DNA from: Treponema sp. Marseille-Q3903
GTDB lineage: Bacteria; Spirochaetota; Spirochaetia; Treponematales; Treponemataceae
Direction of reading: 5' to 3'
Length of the DNA: 64,000 bases
Assembly: GCF_014334335.1 (NCBI RefSeq)
Contig: NZ_JACSEU010000001.1
Span: forward strand, 1 to 64,000
Shown here: piece by piece, positions 9,260 through 18,599 of the stretch
Layout: each line of letters opens with the position of its first letter
Numbering within the stretch: the stretch's first letter is position 1
Notes under the pieces: model-generated
Databases searched by the model: none
What the model was told of the DNA's origin: nothing
What the model saw: only the letters and a program-made list of their open reading frames with translations
Position numbers and translations under genes: made by a program

Positions 9260-9279
9260 GTTAGTTGTCTCCTATAATA

Positions 9280-10209
9280 CTATTTTTTATAAATACTATT
9301 TTTTATATCAATTATAGTGGGAACAACATTTTCTCCAACAACCCCAGTTGTGCCTGCCCATTTCGGTTGATTAACTCTAAATTCTTTCATAGTTCCTGTA
9401 AGAAGATTTCCAACTTCGCCAGTTGCTGTTGTTCCTGATGCGATTATTCCCTGAGTAATCCCACTAAATAAAGCTGCAGATAAAGCACCTTGTCCCATAG
9501 TAGAAGCTATTTCTCCAAAAGATTCTGATTCCCCTTTTATTGCATGAGTCACAAAATCTTTAGCACCGGCATCAACCGCACCTGCCACGGTATTAATTGC
9601 CACAGTCTTTACTGCAATTTCACCTATAGCTTGAACTCCAGTTTTCAACCCAGCTGACGCTGCCGTAGTCACAGCTTTTGTAGTAGCATTTACAGCCAAA
9701 CTTGATACACCGGATGTAGCAGCACCAATCAATGTTGATGTTCCAATAATTGCCAAAGAAGTTTTATCTGTAAAGGTATTTTTTACAGCATCTCCAAAAC
9801 TTTGACCATTAATCATTCTTCCACCAATCTCTGTTGCAGCTGAAGATACGAAACCAACTGTCGCACCAATAATAACATTTACAAACCTTCCATCAGGATC
9901 CACAAAGTTTACAGAATCTCCATCACAGTACACAAACCAGTTTGTCCCATCTCTGATTGGGTCTACTGTCGTGAACCTTGCTACAGCTGGGCTGTAGTCC
10001 CTGTAGCCGTAATTGTACAATCCTGTTGCCTTGTCAAACTGCTTCCCCAGGTAGCCTAAGTCTTTTGCGCCACTCAAGTCACCTTGTACAAGTGAGCCGA
10101 ATGCGTCGTATGCGTAACGGCTCTCTGATTGTGTCTTGTTTTCGCGGTCAATCACAACGCTCTCACAGAGCCTGTTTTGACTATTGTATGAATACGTCTC
10201 AGATTTCAA
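9280..10209 (-). CDS. RHS fragment with hydrophobic Gly/Ala-rich tip
   Basis: The 309-residue frame contains a shortened RHS core (YSYNSQNRLCES, YAYDAFG, GLYNYGYRDY) and the boundary VNFVDPDGR. The tip has long hydrophobic runs rich in Gly, Ala, Ser and Thr (IGATVGFVSSAATEIGG, TSTLIGAATSGVSSLAV). Such domains are common as pre-toxin or membrane-inserting regions in polymorphic toxins. No catalytic motif is visible. The RHS sequence starts abruptly near 10205, joined to a decayed membrane gene, and internal deletion has removed several YD repeats. A small membrane protein follows as likely immunity. The toxin is most likely membrane-active, but this is inference. Confidence 0.65.
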   Translation of the reverse strand: MKSETYSYNSQNRLCESVVIDRENKTQSESRYAYDAFGSLVQGDLSGAKDLGYLGKQFDKATGLYNYGYRDYSPAVARFTTVDPIRDGTNWFVYCDGDSVNFVDPDGRFVNVIIGATVGFVSSAATEIGGRMINGQSFGDAVKNTFTDKTSLAIIGTSTLIGAATSGVSSLAVNATTKAVTTAASAGLKTGVQAIGEIAVKTVAINTVAGAVDAGAKDFVTHAIKGESESFGEIASTMGQGALSAALFSGITQGIIASGTTATGEVGNLLTGTMKEFRVNQPKWAGTTGVVGENVVPTIIDIKNSIYKK

Positions 10210-10640
10210 AGAAATTTCCTTTTATAACATTTTTTGATTTTTTCTAGTAACTTATTTAAAGAAAAATACAAAAATGGGGCAACGAAACTAAACAAAATTG
10301 CATAGAAATGCATTAGATTTCTTGATAAATAATTTGCCCACACTTTCCACAATTGCTCATATTAAGTCTCTCATGATATCCAATTATTTTTTTAGTACAA
10401 AGTCAAATATGCTGTTATTTTCTACAACTAAGGCAATATATATCATAATAAAAAGGATAATATATGACCGCCTATTTCTTTTTATATAAAAAAACTTTCG
10501 AAATATAAAAATGAACTTATAGTAAAAATAATACAAAATATATTTGGCTCAAGGAAGTTAAATCTCCAATTATTTAATATTATCACTGGATACAAAGCAT
10601 ACACCAAAAAGGCTAAGAAATATAAAAAAAACTAAAATAA
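10205..10640 (-). pseudogene. Decayed copy of the membrane gene at 35461-35961
   Basis: Read on the minus strand with several frame changes, the region gives segments such as YEQLWKVWANYLSRNLMHFY that align with YEQLWSIWANDLSRNLMYLF in the 35461-35961 product. Multiple stops and indels show it is not functional. Its end is fused to the RHS core near 10205, so a recombination event joined an immunity-gene tail to an RHS fragment. Confidence 0.6.
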
Positions 10641-10754
10641 GAAATGTTTTTTTTTCATTTTTACTCACACACTTTTGTAAAATCAATATCTCTCTCCAAC
10701 CATTTTCTTTCTCTAAATAATATGATTAATCATTTTATTGTTTTTGAAAAATAC

Positions 10755-11588
10755 CTAATTACATTCAATATAATAAATACCAGAGATAACAACATCGGAA
10801 TATTTTGACCCCTCATATACTTCTAGTATTTCAAGTTGCACACTCCCATCATAATACTCTTCTTTGTTCGATAAAACTATTGTTTGAAAATTAGGAGTAT
10901 CCTGTAATTCAAATTCTTTAGTATTATTGTCCCATGAAATTCTAATTTTTTTTGCACGAGAATTTTGTTCATAAAGATAAGGCTTATCAAAGCAAATAAA
11001 GCCGTTTGCAATCACTATTGTGTTATAGGTAATTAAAGAATTTGGTTCTAAATAAATTTCCTTTTTATCAGACCCCCCTCTTGTCGCCCATGGCATATTT
11101 GAAATCCATGTATATTTCGGAAGATATTTTAATTCTGTACCATTTTTAAGTTTTTCTAATAGAAATGAATCAGCTTTTATTACTTTAAAACCATGTAAAC
11201 AGGGCATTGAATTGTATTTATTATAATCATCACAATAATTATAATATATTTCCCAATTCTTAAAATAATTATTTGAGGAATCTCTTGAGCAAACAAGCGT
11301 CAAAAAATCCAAATCTTTTATTGAACATGTAAGAAGAATATATTTATCATTGAGTTTTTCTCTATTTTCGAGCCAATTAAAATATTGGTTTTCAAAAATT
11401 TTTGAATTATAGTTTTCGTTTTTTATACCTTCTTTTCCATCCAAACAATTCACTGAATAAGAATCTTTGTTTATAATTATTGAACCATATTCAGAAGGAT
11501 TGTTATAAACATAACCATATTTTATATTTTGTGAAAATAAAAAATCACATATAAAATAAATTAAAATAACAAATAATACTTTTTTCAT
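10755..11588 (-). CDS. Secreted NADase-type discoidin-like domain protein, candidate immunity
   Basis: I choose the ATG at 11588 because GGAGG lies six bases before it and it opens a signal peptide (MKKVLFVILIYFICDFLFSQ). The C-terminal half has the conserved pattern of the NADase-type discoidin-like domain: NMPWATRGGSDKKEIYLEP, ANGFICFDKPYLYEQNSRAK, LQDTPNFQTI and VYEGSKYSDVVISGIYY. It is a paralogue of 928-1692 and 24190-25340. It directly follows 11607-12119, whose tail carries an H...C signature, so the same pairing recurs. The site of action is likely the periplasm or outer surface. Confidence 0.7.
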   Translation of the reverse strand: MKKVLFVILIYFICDFLFSQNIKYGYVYNNPSEYGSIIINKDSYSVNCLDGKEGIKNENYNSKIFENQYFNWLENREKLNDKYILLTCSIKDLDFLTLVCSRDSSNNYFKNWEIYYNYCDDYNKYNSMPCLHGFKVIKADSFLLEKLKNGTELKYLPKYTWISNMPWATRGGSDKKEIYLEPNSLITYNTIVIANGFICFDKPYLYEQNSRAKKIRISWDNNTKEFELQDTPNFQTIVLSNKEEYYDGSVQLEILEVYEGSKYSDVVISGIYYIECN

Positions 11589-11606
11589 AGGTTTCCTCCA
11601 GTACAA

Positions 11607-12119
11607 TTATTTATTACAGCCATTTTTTTTACCATTAGATTTATAGTTTCCATTTTTATCATATTTACCATCTTTATGAAGTTCTTTATCTATGATTGTC
11701 GTTTTGATAGATTCTCCATCTTGAACACCCCAGTCTTTAAGTACCTCGAAGAACAATGTATTATCTTGTCCAGGCAGAATAACACATTGCTTACTATATG
11801 GATTATTATAATCTTCATTTGTATTTGGATTCGTATTTGAATGTTGTAAACCTCGACCTTCAGATAGACCATTTTCAGTATATCCATTAGAGTTATTTTT
11901 TTTATCGTCAATAGTTGTTGCATTTGTAATTATAGCAGCTTTACCACTTGCAACATTTGTTGTTGTCCCTATTTTTAAATCAAAAGCTGAACCAGTTTTT
12001 ATGGTATCATTATATACAGATTGGACTTTATTACCGCTACCATCAAATAAATATTCGGCAGCTATCAAATAATAAGTTGAGAATAACATATAAAGTAAAA
12101 AAATTAGCATTTTTCTCAT
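11607..12119 (-). CDS. Signal peptide fused to a toxin-like H...C tail
   Basis: The 170-residue product opens with a signal peptide (MRKMLIFLLYMLFSTYYLIA), unlike other toxin tails here. The remainder reads like an RHS tip: FDGSGNKVQS, then GLQHSN, about 20 residues later YSKQCVIL, and then a leucine/tryptophan helix EVLKDWGVQDG and a Lys/Asn-rich end. The H...S-x-x-C order resembles the tails at 1705 and 25356. It may be a chimera in which the start of a secreted immunity gene was joined to a displaced toxin end. It could instead be a stand-alone exported cell-wall enzyme. Confidence 0.5.
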   Translation of the reverse strand: MRKMLIFLLYMLFSTYYLIAAEYLFDGSGNKVQSVYNDTIKTGSAFDLKIGTTTNVASGKAAIITNATTIDDKKNNSNGYTENGLSEGRGLQHSNTNPNTNEDYNNPYSKQCVILPGQDNTLFFEVLKDWGVQDGESIKTTIIDKELHKDGKYDKNGNYKSNGKKNGCNK

Positions 12120-12140
12120 GACCCAAAACGCTCATTTTAG

Positions 12141-12506
12141 TTATTTTAAATTATGCTCTTCACAAAATTTTTTAGATATTTCTGTCCCGAATTTTGATGC
12201 ATAAAATAGTTCTTTGTATTTTAAAAAATCAGCCCCTTTTCCTTTCGATTCTTTGATTGACTCAGAAATAATGAAGACTTCTGCAATTTTATAGAGAATT
12301 TCGATATATTTTTTTGACTGAAAAAAAACATATTCTGATTCTCGTATCCCAAGAAATTCAAAAACATAGGAGAAAAAGCTCTTATACACACGTATTTGAT
12401 TCTTTGTACTATATCTATCGAAAGATATTCTACTATCTATATCAATACTCGGTAAAGCTTGCTTTATGTCCCTAGTTATTTGTATTTTCAGTCTATTATT
12501 ATTCAT
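12141..12506 (-). CDS. Soluble protein, likely immunity to the TNT toxin
   Basis: The ATG at 12506 shares an ATGA overlap with the stop of the TNT toxin (12503-12505), which marks translational coupling and fixes the start over longer upstream alternatives. The 121-residue product is charged, mostly helical, and has no signal peptide or membrane segment. A cytosolic immunity protein is expected for a toxin that destroys NAD in the cytosol. No homology to the known TNT antidote family could be judged by eye. Confidence 0.65.
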   Translation of the reverse strand: MNNNRLKIQITRDIKQALPSIDIDSRISFDRYSTKNQIRVYKSFFSYVFEFLGIRESEYVFFQSKKYIEILYKIAEVFIISESIKESKGKGADFLKYKELFYASKFGTEISKKFCEEHNLK

Positions 12507-13752
12507 CGTATAAAACCGTCCTGCTGTAACTGAATAATTGTCTGAAGAAGAACATATTGTGTCCCTCCACCTGCAGAATCTGCCCATGCTTCTACTTCCG
12601 AACTAACAACATTGGTTATTGGTTTTACTACTGTAAATTCTTGGTAGGTCGCAGGATTTGTCCATGGTGGTAGACTTAACTCTGAGGCTGTTGAAGTTGT
12701 ATCAGTAACGAATGAACTTTTTGGTCCAATATCTCCATACCTTCCAACCTTAGTACCAACTTCAAGCGTTTTGGTTACTTCTGTATGTAACGCAGCACCA
12801 TTATTTGGCGGATAATTAGGTTTACCATTTTGTTGTAACCAACTTTCCGATGTCTCTGGTAAAGCTGTTGATGTAGTTACAAAGGTACTTATAATGCTTG
12901 CACTTCCGTAGGCCGCTACTACATCATATACAATTTCACAAGCCGAATCCAACATTTGGATTGTGCCTAAAACGGGATGTCCATTCTTAAAATTTTGAAC
13001 AGCCATCGCAGAATAATCTCTTCCAAAATCAAGATTGAAAGCATTTTCTGCAGTCGAAAAAATAGCAGTTTTATTTCCATCGCTTACACTCAATCCCCAC
13101 AAATCCACAAAGTTCACCGAATCACCATCGCAGTACACAAACCAGTTTGTCCCATCTCTGATTGGGTCTACTGTCGTGAACCTTGCTACATCTGGCTTGT
13201 AGTCTCGGTAGCCGTAATTGTACAATCCCGTTGCCTTGTCAAACTGCTTTCCTAGGTACCCGCAGTCCGCAGCTCCGGACCTTCAACAGGAGAGCCGAAT
13301 GCGTCGTATGCGTAGTGGCTCACCGACTGTGTCTTTTCCCTTTTATCTATAATCTGTGAACTGCAAAGCCTGTTCCGGCTGCTGTATGAATATTTTTCAG
13401 ACTTCAGACCCGATTCCCTTGCCAGCATGTTTCCATTCCTGTCATACGTATATTTTACACAAACTCTGCCGTTGCTGCCACTGGAAACAAGCCTGTTTTC
13501 TTCATCATAGTTGTAGTCTATAGCGCCATTTTTAGTCACTGTTTTGATTCTGTTTCCGTTTTTGTCATACTCATAGCTTTCTTTTATAAACAACTGCATT
13601 GTAGTTATTTTATCTCCAAAACCAAACCCTGCATAGTTGAGGATTGCGGCTAACTTTCCTTTAGTGTCAGCGTCAAGAAACTTGTTTTCTGCCATATCTT
13701 CATTTACAGAAAGCATGTTCTCATCCGCTTCTGCCTTAAACTTATTGACCAT
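12503..13752 (-). pseudogene. RHS fragment with TNT (NAD glycohydrolase) tip, split by a small deletion
   Basis: The first frame runs from MVNKFKAE at 13752 through YD repeats to a premature stop at 13252. Compared with the copy near 26030, seven bases are missing at about 13280, which shifts the frame. The second frame resumes at the conserved GLYNYGYRDY region and continues to 12503. The tip has YPPNNGAA, VGTKVGRYGD, LSLPPWTNPATYQEFTVVKP and a GGGTQYVLL...DGFIR end, the typical order of the TNT/DUF4237 NAD-glycohydrolase domain. A shared pre-toxin segment (AFNLDFGRDYS..AVQNFKNGHP) precedes it. The antidote at 12141 is intact. Confidence 0.75.
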
Positions 13753-14012
13753 TGCTGATGATTGCTTATTTTTCCTGAATATCGCTTCGGCACAGCTTTT
13801 TACATCCGTGTAAAAAGTTTGAACAGAATGTACGTTATGTGGCGAAGCGGCCTGCGGTTTTTCATCTTGGAAGAATTGTATTTATAAACAAAAAAGCTCC
13901 TGACAATTATTTCTTTTATGGAAGATTGTTCCTTCGGTGAAAGCTTTTCATTCTAGAGCTTGCGCAGCGATTCCGTAGTTTTCTTCGAAAACTACGGTGT
14001 TGCAATGAAAAT
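13753..14012 (-). repeat. Interspersed repeat joined to the RHS core, copy 2
   Basis: This ~260-bp sequence is almost identical to 8499-8758, and the similarity continues through the adjacent membrane genes (8759-8950 and 14013-14204). It includes a half-palindrome with AACAGAATGTACGTTATGT near 13830 and an 11-bp perfect hairpin at 13973-13997. It abuts the RHS core at the same base as the other copies. Confidence 0.8.
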
Positions 14013-14204
14013 TTATTTTCTCCTAATTAAAATAAATATAATTATACCATAAATAACTGCACAAATAAAACAAACTGCTACAAAAGTTACATTTTCATGC
14101 TTCAAAAAAAAATCTATTTTAACAAGAAAATAAGCCAAAGCAAAAGCTATAAATCCAATAATTATGAATATAATAAAAATAGAAAACCCATTAATTTTTT
14201 TCAT
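14013..14204 (-). CDS. Small two-helix membrane protein, putative immunity (paralogue of 8759-8950)
   Basis: The 63-residue protein differs from the 8759-8950 product at only a handful of positions and has the same two hydrophobic helices. The duplication covers this gene, the repeat and the start of the next RHS core, so it arose as one segment. Its upstream partner has been replaced: the preceding frame (14191-14310) is a short secreted remnant instead of a toxin tail. It may now be an orphan immunity gene. Confidence 0.55.
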   Translation of the reverse strand: MKKINGFSIFIIFIIIGFIAFALAYFLVKIDFFLKHENVTFVAVCFICAVIYGIIIFILIRRK

Positions 14205-14310
14205 TTATAAATCCAATTTTTACGTTTTTTTCAAATGGAATTAACTTGCTTAATGCAAAACTTGAAAAGCACTCCATAATCAACAAAATTAACATCGATA
14301 CCTTTTTCAT
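14191..14310 (-). pseudogene. Truncated secreted immunity-like gene
   Basis: A 39-codon frame with a signal-peptide-like start (MKKVSMLILLIMECFSSFAL) ends 14 bases into the next gene. The length is too short for a mature protein, and the end (FINEKN) appears to come from fusion with the upstream flank of the 14013 gene. It is most likely the 5' stub of a secreted immunity gene lost by recombination. Confidence 0.45.
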
Positions 14311-14335
14311 TATTTACCCCACAACATAACCACAA

Positions 14336-14566
14336 TTATCTTTTTTTAATATATTCATATATCTTTAGTAATACAAAAACAGGTAAAGCATAAAACAAAA
14401 GCATAGAAATAATAGCAGCAATATCTCTATTATGCGTAATACGTTCAAAGAAAAACATCACATTCTTTGGAAATTTAGGATAACAGCTATTTATCATCAA
14501 CAACATAAAAAAAGGCAAGGCACTAATAATAACTAGAAATAAATATTTAATGATTCTTTTTGACAT
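14336..14566 (-). CDS. Small membrane protein, putative immunity
   Basis: The 76-residue product has two hydrophobic helices (IIKYLFLVIISALPFFMLLM and the AAIISMLLFYALPVFVLL region) and a basic C terminus (KKR). Its ATG lies 20 bases inside the end of the toxin remnant at 14547-14717, the overlap expected of a toxin-immunity pair. That toxin was cut by the IS982-like element. No named family was recognised. Confidence 0.55.
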   Translation of the reverse strand: MSKRIIKYLFLVIISALPFFMLLMINSCYPKFPKNVMFFFERITHNRDIAAIISMLLFYALPVFVLLKIYEYIKKR

Positions 14567-14717
14567 TTATTGCTCCATTCGAGTTTATTGAAGTTTCTTG
14601 TACAAAATCGCTTGTTTCTTCCGATCGATTTAAGAATTCTTGTACAGAACCAATTGCCATTTCTTTAGTCAATGTATTCATTAATGAATCTCCAACAGTC
14701 GTTAACCCATTATTAGA
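14547..14717 (-). pseudogene. RHS toxin tail cut off by an IS982-like insertion
   Basis: On the minus strand an open frame enters directly from the left end of the IS element and runs about 55 codons to the stop at 14547 (readable pieces: TTVGDSLMNTLTKEM, SVQEFLNRSEETSDFV). It has no start of its own and looks like the last part of a toxin tip. The rest is not on the far side of the element, so deletion accompanied or followed insertion. Confidence 0.5.
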
Positions 14718-15463
14718 TCAAATTTCGAGTTTTAGATAAATTTACAAAAAAGGCATTCTCTGTAAAATTTGAATAACGACAAACAAAAATACGGAGGAAT
14801 GCCATGACCGAAAACAGCCTGATTACATTATATTGCATAGAGGATGATTTTATCCATAGATTTCTTGAAACTTCTGCAGGAAAAAAGAATCTTGCCATGT
14901 ATTATGGGAAACGTGCACCAAAACGCAGAATGCCGATAGCAGATGCCGTCATATTAAATCTCATCCGTTTTTTTGACCGTACCGGCGACTTGAAGACTTT
15001 TCAGCTCGTTCTTCGGTTTTAAATTGCAGGGTATCTGCACTCTGACGGTACATTAGTCTGGCTCTGCTTCCGTCCCCGCAATGAGCATGACAGCAAGACT
15101 TTTGTAGATATTACGGAAGGGCTTGAAGACATCTTCGTTACTGACGCAGACTATCTTCTGAAAGAGGATGACTTGAAGAAAATGTATGAGTCAGGCAGAA
15201 AAACTTGTACTGCAACCAGAAAGAACATGAACCGTCCTATGGCAAAGGAACAGTTTCAGATTCTTCTAAAACGCAATAGAATCGAAAATGTTTGGTCTGT
15301 TATGAAGATGAATTACAATCTGATTTATCACAGGGAAACAAGCGTAAGCGGAATGTTCAGACACTTCTTCTACAGTATATCTGCATTTTTATTTCATTTA
15401 GTTGAAGATGCAAAGCTATGGTTCTTACCTAATCTTGCTGCCGTTGAAAAACTTGAATTTTGA
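14718..15463 (+). mobile_element. IS982-family element, internally deleted copy
   Basis: The ends are an imperfect inverted repeat beginning TCAAATTTCGAGTTTTAG at the left, with its complement around 15446-15463. The transposase starts at 14804 (MTENSLITLYCIEDDF) and its C-terminal part is at 15173-15463 (KRNRIENVWSVMKMNYNLIY). These match the IS982 pattern in which the catalytic Asp lies near TDADYLL and the Glu in RIENVW. About 250 bp present in the second copy are missing around 15000, removing the first catalytic Asp, so this copy cannot move on its own. The same strand orientation is seen at 18600. Confidence 0.75.
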
Positions 15464-15495
15464 CCTTTTAGTTATTTTAGTTAATTTTTAACTCT

Positions 15496-15757
15496 ATGGT
15501 TTATTTAGATGCCACTAATAAGCTTATGTATAAAAATAGAGGAAAGGCATCATCTAAAAAGTCTGTTTCATCTAGAAAAAATGGTAAACTTGGAGGTAGA
15601 CCTCCAAAAGAAATCTCTGATAAAAAAAAGAATACAGTATTTAGGAGATAAATCTCTTTTTGAAAATAGAGTTTTAACTGAAGAAGAAAGATCAGAACAT
15701 GTTGAGTTATTAAAGGCTATTACAGCTTGGGAACATTCAAAAAAAATTAAAATCTGA
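15496..15757 (+). pseudogene. Small broken gene, function unknown
   Basis: An ATG at 15496 opens a 51-codon frame with SRKNGKLGGRPPKE. A second frame continues to 15757 with LTEEERSEHVELLKAITAWEH. The overlap suggests one small gene shifted near 15640. The region follows the first IS copy and precedes the ATPase gene. I do not recognise it; the basic GGRPP stretch hints at a nucleic-acid-binding piece, but that is weak. Confidence 0.35.
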
Positions 15758-15881
15758 TAAGATTTTGAATAATTTGCTTGAAAACTCGTTTTGAAAAGTG
15801 TAATATCTTTATATGAACTCGCTTAAAAAAGTGTGTCTTTATAATAAAAACTCCATAAAAAAAATGTCTTAGGTGATTTGT

Positions 15882-17216
15882 ATGTTTAGAAGAAAAATAA
15901 TGTTAGAGCTAGAAAATTGGAAGAACTCTAGTGGAAAAAAGAAAGCTATCGCTATAAAAGGTCTTCGGCAGATTGGAAAAACTTATAGTGTTCGTGAATT
16001 TGCAAAAAAGAATTATAAAAATAGTATTTATGTAAATTTCAAAGAAAATGAAAGTGCAAAAAAAATTTTTGATTATGATTTGAATGTTAATAGAATTATT
16101 ATAGATTTATCGGCTTTATTTCCTGATTCTCGATTTGAAGAAGGAAATACTGTAATAATATTTGATGAAATACAAGAATGTGCTAATGCTCGATCTAGTA
16201 TCAAACCATTTTGTGAAGATGGTAGATTCGATATTATTGCTACAGGCTCTCTTCTTGGAATAAAAGGATATAATAAAAAGAAAGGGAAAGGTGTTCCAAC
16301 TGGTTTTGAACGTGTTGTTTACATGAAACCTATGGATTTTGAAGAATTTCTATGGGCAAAAGGTATTAATGAAAATGTTATTGCTTATATTCGGGAATGC
16401 TACGAAACTAAAACTCCTGTAAGCGAAGCAACTCATCAAGCGATGCTTAGATATTTTAAGGAATATATTTGTGTTGGTGGATTACCTTATATTGTTGATA
16501 GATTTATTTCTACAAATGATATGAATGTTGTTTGGCAAGAGCAACATGATATTATCGAAGAATACAAAGATGATTTTGGTAAACATCTTGATGAAAATGA
16601 AAATGAAAAAATTGACATTTCTTTGCTTGGTAGAATAAATAGAGTTTTTGATTCAATCCCAGCTCAATTAGCAAAGGAAAATAAGAAATTTGTATTTTCT
16701 GCTTTGGAGAAAAAGGGACGCTCTGAAAAATATCTTCCTGCAATACAATGGTTGTGTGATTTTGGAATTATAAATCTTTGCTACAATCTTAATAATATTT
16801 CCGAACCACTTGAAGGAAACAAAATAGATAATATTTTTAAAATCTATATTCAAGATTCAGGACTTTTTATTTCAATGCTTGATAGAGATTGTGCTGCAAA
16901 AATTCTTTCTGGAGATTTAGGATTTTACAAAGGTGCTATTTTTGAAAATATTATCGCTGATAGTTTTTCAAAACAAGATAAAAAACTTTATTATTTTCAT
17001 AAAGATTCAGGTCTTGAAATAGACTTTATTTCAAAAGTAAAAGATGAAATCTCGCTTATTGAAGTAAAATCAACAACAGGAAATACAAAATCTGCTAATA
17101 CTGTTTTAAAAAATCCTCAATATGATGTGAATGTTTGTTATAAACTTTCAGAAAACAACGTTGGTGTTGCTGAAAATAAAATAACAATTCCATATTATAT
17201 GGCTTTTCTTTTATAA
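15882..17216 (+). CDS. AAA ATPase with DUF4143 C-terminal domain
   Basis: I place the start at the ATG at 15882, with AGGTG nine bases upstream, and not at the GTG nine bases earlier. The 444-residue protein has a P-loop GLRQIGKT at residues 27-34, a Walker B IIFDEIQE near residue 95, a sensor-like IIATGSLLG, and the C-terminal DUF4143 features (GLPYIVDRF, FENIIADSF, DFISK...SLIEVKSTTG). The last motif looks like a PD-(D/E)XK-type nuclease core. This family is widespread, often in mobile DNA, with no settled role. It is intact, on the plus strand between two IS982 copies, and AT-rich, so it is likely transferred cargo. Confidence 0.85.
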   Translation: MFRRKIMLELENWKNSSGKKKAIAIKGLRQIGKTYSVREFAKKNYKNSIYVNFKENESAKKIFDYDLNVNRIIIDLSALFPDSRFEEGNTVIIFDEIQECANARSSIKPFCEDGRFDIIATGSLLGIKGYNKKKGKGVPTGFERVVYMKPMDFEEFLWAKGINENVIAYIRECYETKTPVSEATHQAMLRYFKEYICVGGLPYIVDRFISTNDMNVVWQEQHDIIEEYKDDFGKHLDENENEKIDISLLGRINRVFDSIPAQLAKENKKFVFSALEKKGRSEKYLPAIQWLCDFGIINLCYNLNNISEPLEGNKIDNIFKIYIQDSGLFISMLDRDCAAKILSGDLGFYKGAIFENIIADSFSKQDKKLYYFHKDSGLEIDFISKVKDEISLIEVKSTTGNTKSANTVLKNPQYDVNVCYKLSENNVGVAENKITIPYYMAFLL

Positions 17217-17239
17217 GAAATTAGGTAAAAAGGTGATGA

Positions 17240-17611
17240 ATGGACGATTTTTATTTTAAAGATAGTGTAAAAAACGATCTTGCAGGGAATTATGTTTGTT
17301 TACTTTCTTTTTTGGCTCTACATTGTTTACCAGAAACTATTATACAGCAAAGAAAATATCCTTATGAAAAATACGAAGATTTTTATTTTTCGAATGAAAA
17401 TAATTTTCATGGAATAAGTCTAAGAACTTTTGGTAGTGGAGGTATGCATTATAGACCTGTTATAGCATACAAAAATAATGGCTGGGGTCCATTTTCTTGG
17501 CCATCCTTTAAGATTCTAGATTTAATAGATTGTGATGATAAAGAAAAAGGAATGTGGGAAACTTATGTACCTGTTCATCATTTAATGAATTGGAATATTG
17601 TTAAAAAATAG
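17240..17611 (+). CDS. Hypothetical protein in the IS-flanked block
   Basis: The 123-residue protein starts 23 bases after the ATPase gene, with AGGTGA upstream of ATG. It is soluble, aromatic-rich (FYFKDSVKND, MHYRPVIAYKNNGWGPFSW) and lacks a signal peptide. It is probably co-transcribed with the ATPase and the lipoprotein downstream. No family was recognised. Confidence 0.55.
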   Translation: MDDFYFKDSVKNDLAGNYVCLLSFLALHCLPETIIQQRKYPYEKYEDFYFSNENNFHGISLRTFGSGGMHYRPVIAYKNNGWGPFSWPSFKILDLIDCDDKEKGMWETYVPVHHLMNWNIVKK

Positions 17612-17620
17612 GGAACAGTA

Positions 17621-18598
17621 ATGAATAGAAAAATATTATGTTTTGTATTGATATTAATTTCTTTCATTTTTATATCTTGTCCTAGTAATATTCCAACATG
17701 GATGGTAGAAAATGGTCAAGAAATTAAAAATTATCCTAGTTGGTCAACTTCATGCAATGCTTTTTCAGAATGGATGGATTGGCAAAGTGAAGATGGAAAA
17801 AGACTTCATAATTTGGTAGATGATTCAATTATTTCCGATGAATATGCAGGTAAGTTTAGAATAGGTCTCAGAGGACAAGAAATTATTATAGGATTTAACA
17901 ATCAGAAAGGTAATTGTATCAAATTATATAATTGGTATGGAGAAGTTACTAGTTGGAATGATTCTGTCGTATTTGTAGACCAAGAGGAGCCTGACAATAA
18001 ATTTGTTTATGACTGTTATTGTAGAAAACAAAAGGCAGAAAAAAATACAGAAAAAAACAAAGCAAAAGTAGAGATAACAAAAATTGATGAACAAACATTT
18101 AATTTTAAACAGACTGTTATTGATGATGTTATAATTGATTGTGAGTTCAAAAATTTAATATATTTTTGTGTTGATTTGGAACAAAATTTTCATACGAAAC
18201 CAATAGAAATTCCTATAAAGTTTTGTGATTTTTTCCCTGTTGAATTTTTCTCAAAAGAAGAATCTTTTTTATATTTTTATCCTGTAGATGGTTCTAGTAA
18301 TTATAAAAAAATTGCGTTTCATCCAAATACTCTATTTAAATATATTTATTGTCCAGAAGGTATATCCTTTAGAGAAATAAATGAAGATAAAACAAAAATT
18401 TCATTTAATTTATTAGATTCAGCTCAGAGTGATTATATAAATTATTTTGAAATTCAAGTTAATTCACAGGAAGATGTAAAAATTCTTTTTTATAAGGAAG
18501 AAAACGGAACTCCAATTCTTATTAATAAATTAGAAAAACCAGAAATTAAATTTGAATGGTTGTTAAATCCTGAGACAGGAGAAACAAAAATATATTAG
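17621..18598 (+). CDS. Putative lipoprotein
   Basis: The N terminus MNRKILCFVLILISFIFISC is a lipoprotein signal peptide ending at a lipobox Cys at residue 20. The mature part (about 305 residues) is acidic and aromatic, with paired Cys and a Lys/Glu-rich linker near residue 150, and shows no catalytic motif I know. AGGGAACAG precedes the ATG. It is third in a plus-strand run with 15882 and 17240. The stop codon lies two bases before the second IS982 copy, so its original downstream sequence is lost but the frame itself looks complete. Confidence 0.65.
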   Translation: MNRKILCFVLILISFIFISCPSNIPTWMVENGQEIKNYPSWSTSCNAFSEWMDWQSEDGKRLHNLVDDSIISDEYAGKFRIGLRGQEIIIGFNNQKGNCIKLYNWYGEVTSWNDSVVFVDQEEPDNKFVYDCYCRKQKAEKNTEKNKAKVEITKIDEQTFNFKQTVIDDVIIDCEFKNLIYFCVDLEQNFHTKPIEIPIKFCDFFPVEFFSKEESFLYFYPVDGSSNYKKIAFHPNTLFKYIYCPEGISFREINEDKTKISFNLLDSAQSDYINYFEIQVNSQEDVKILFYKEENGTPILINKLEKPEIKFEWLLNPETGETKIY

Positions 18599-18599
18599 G

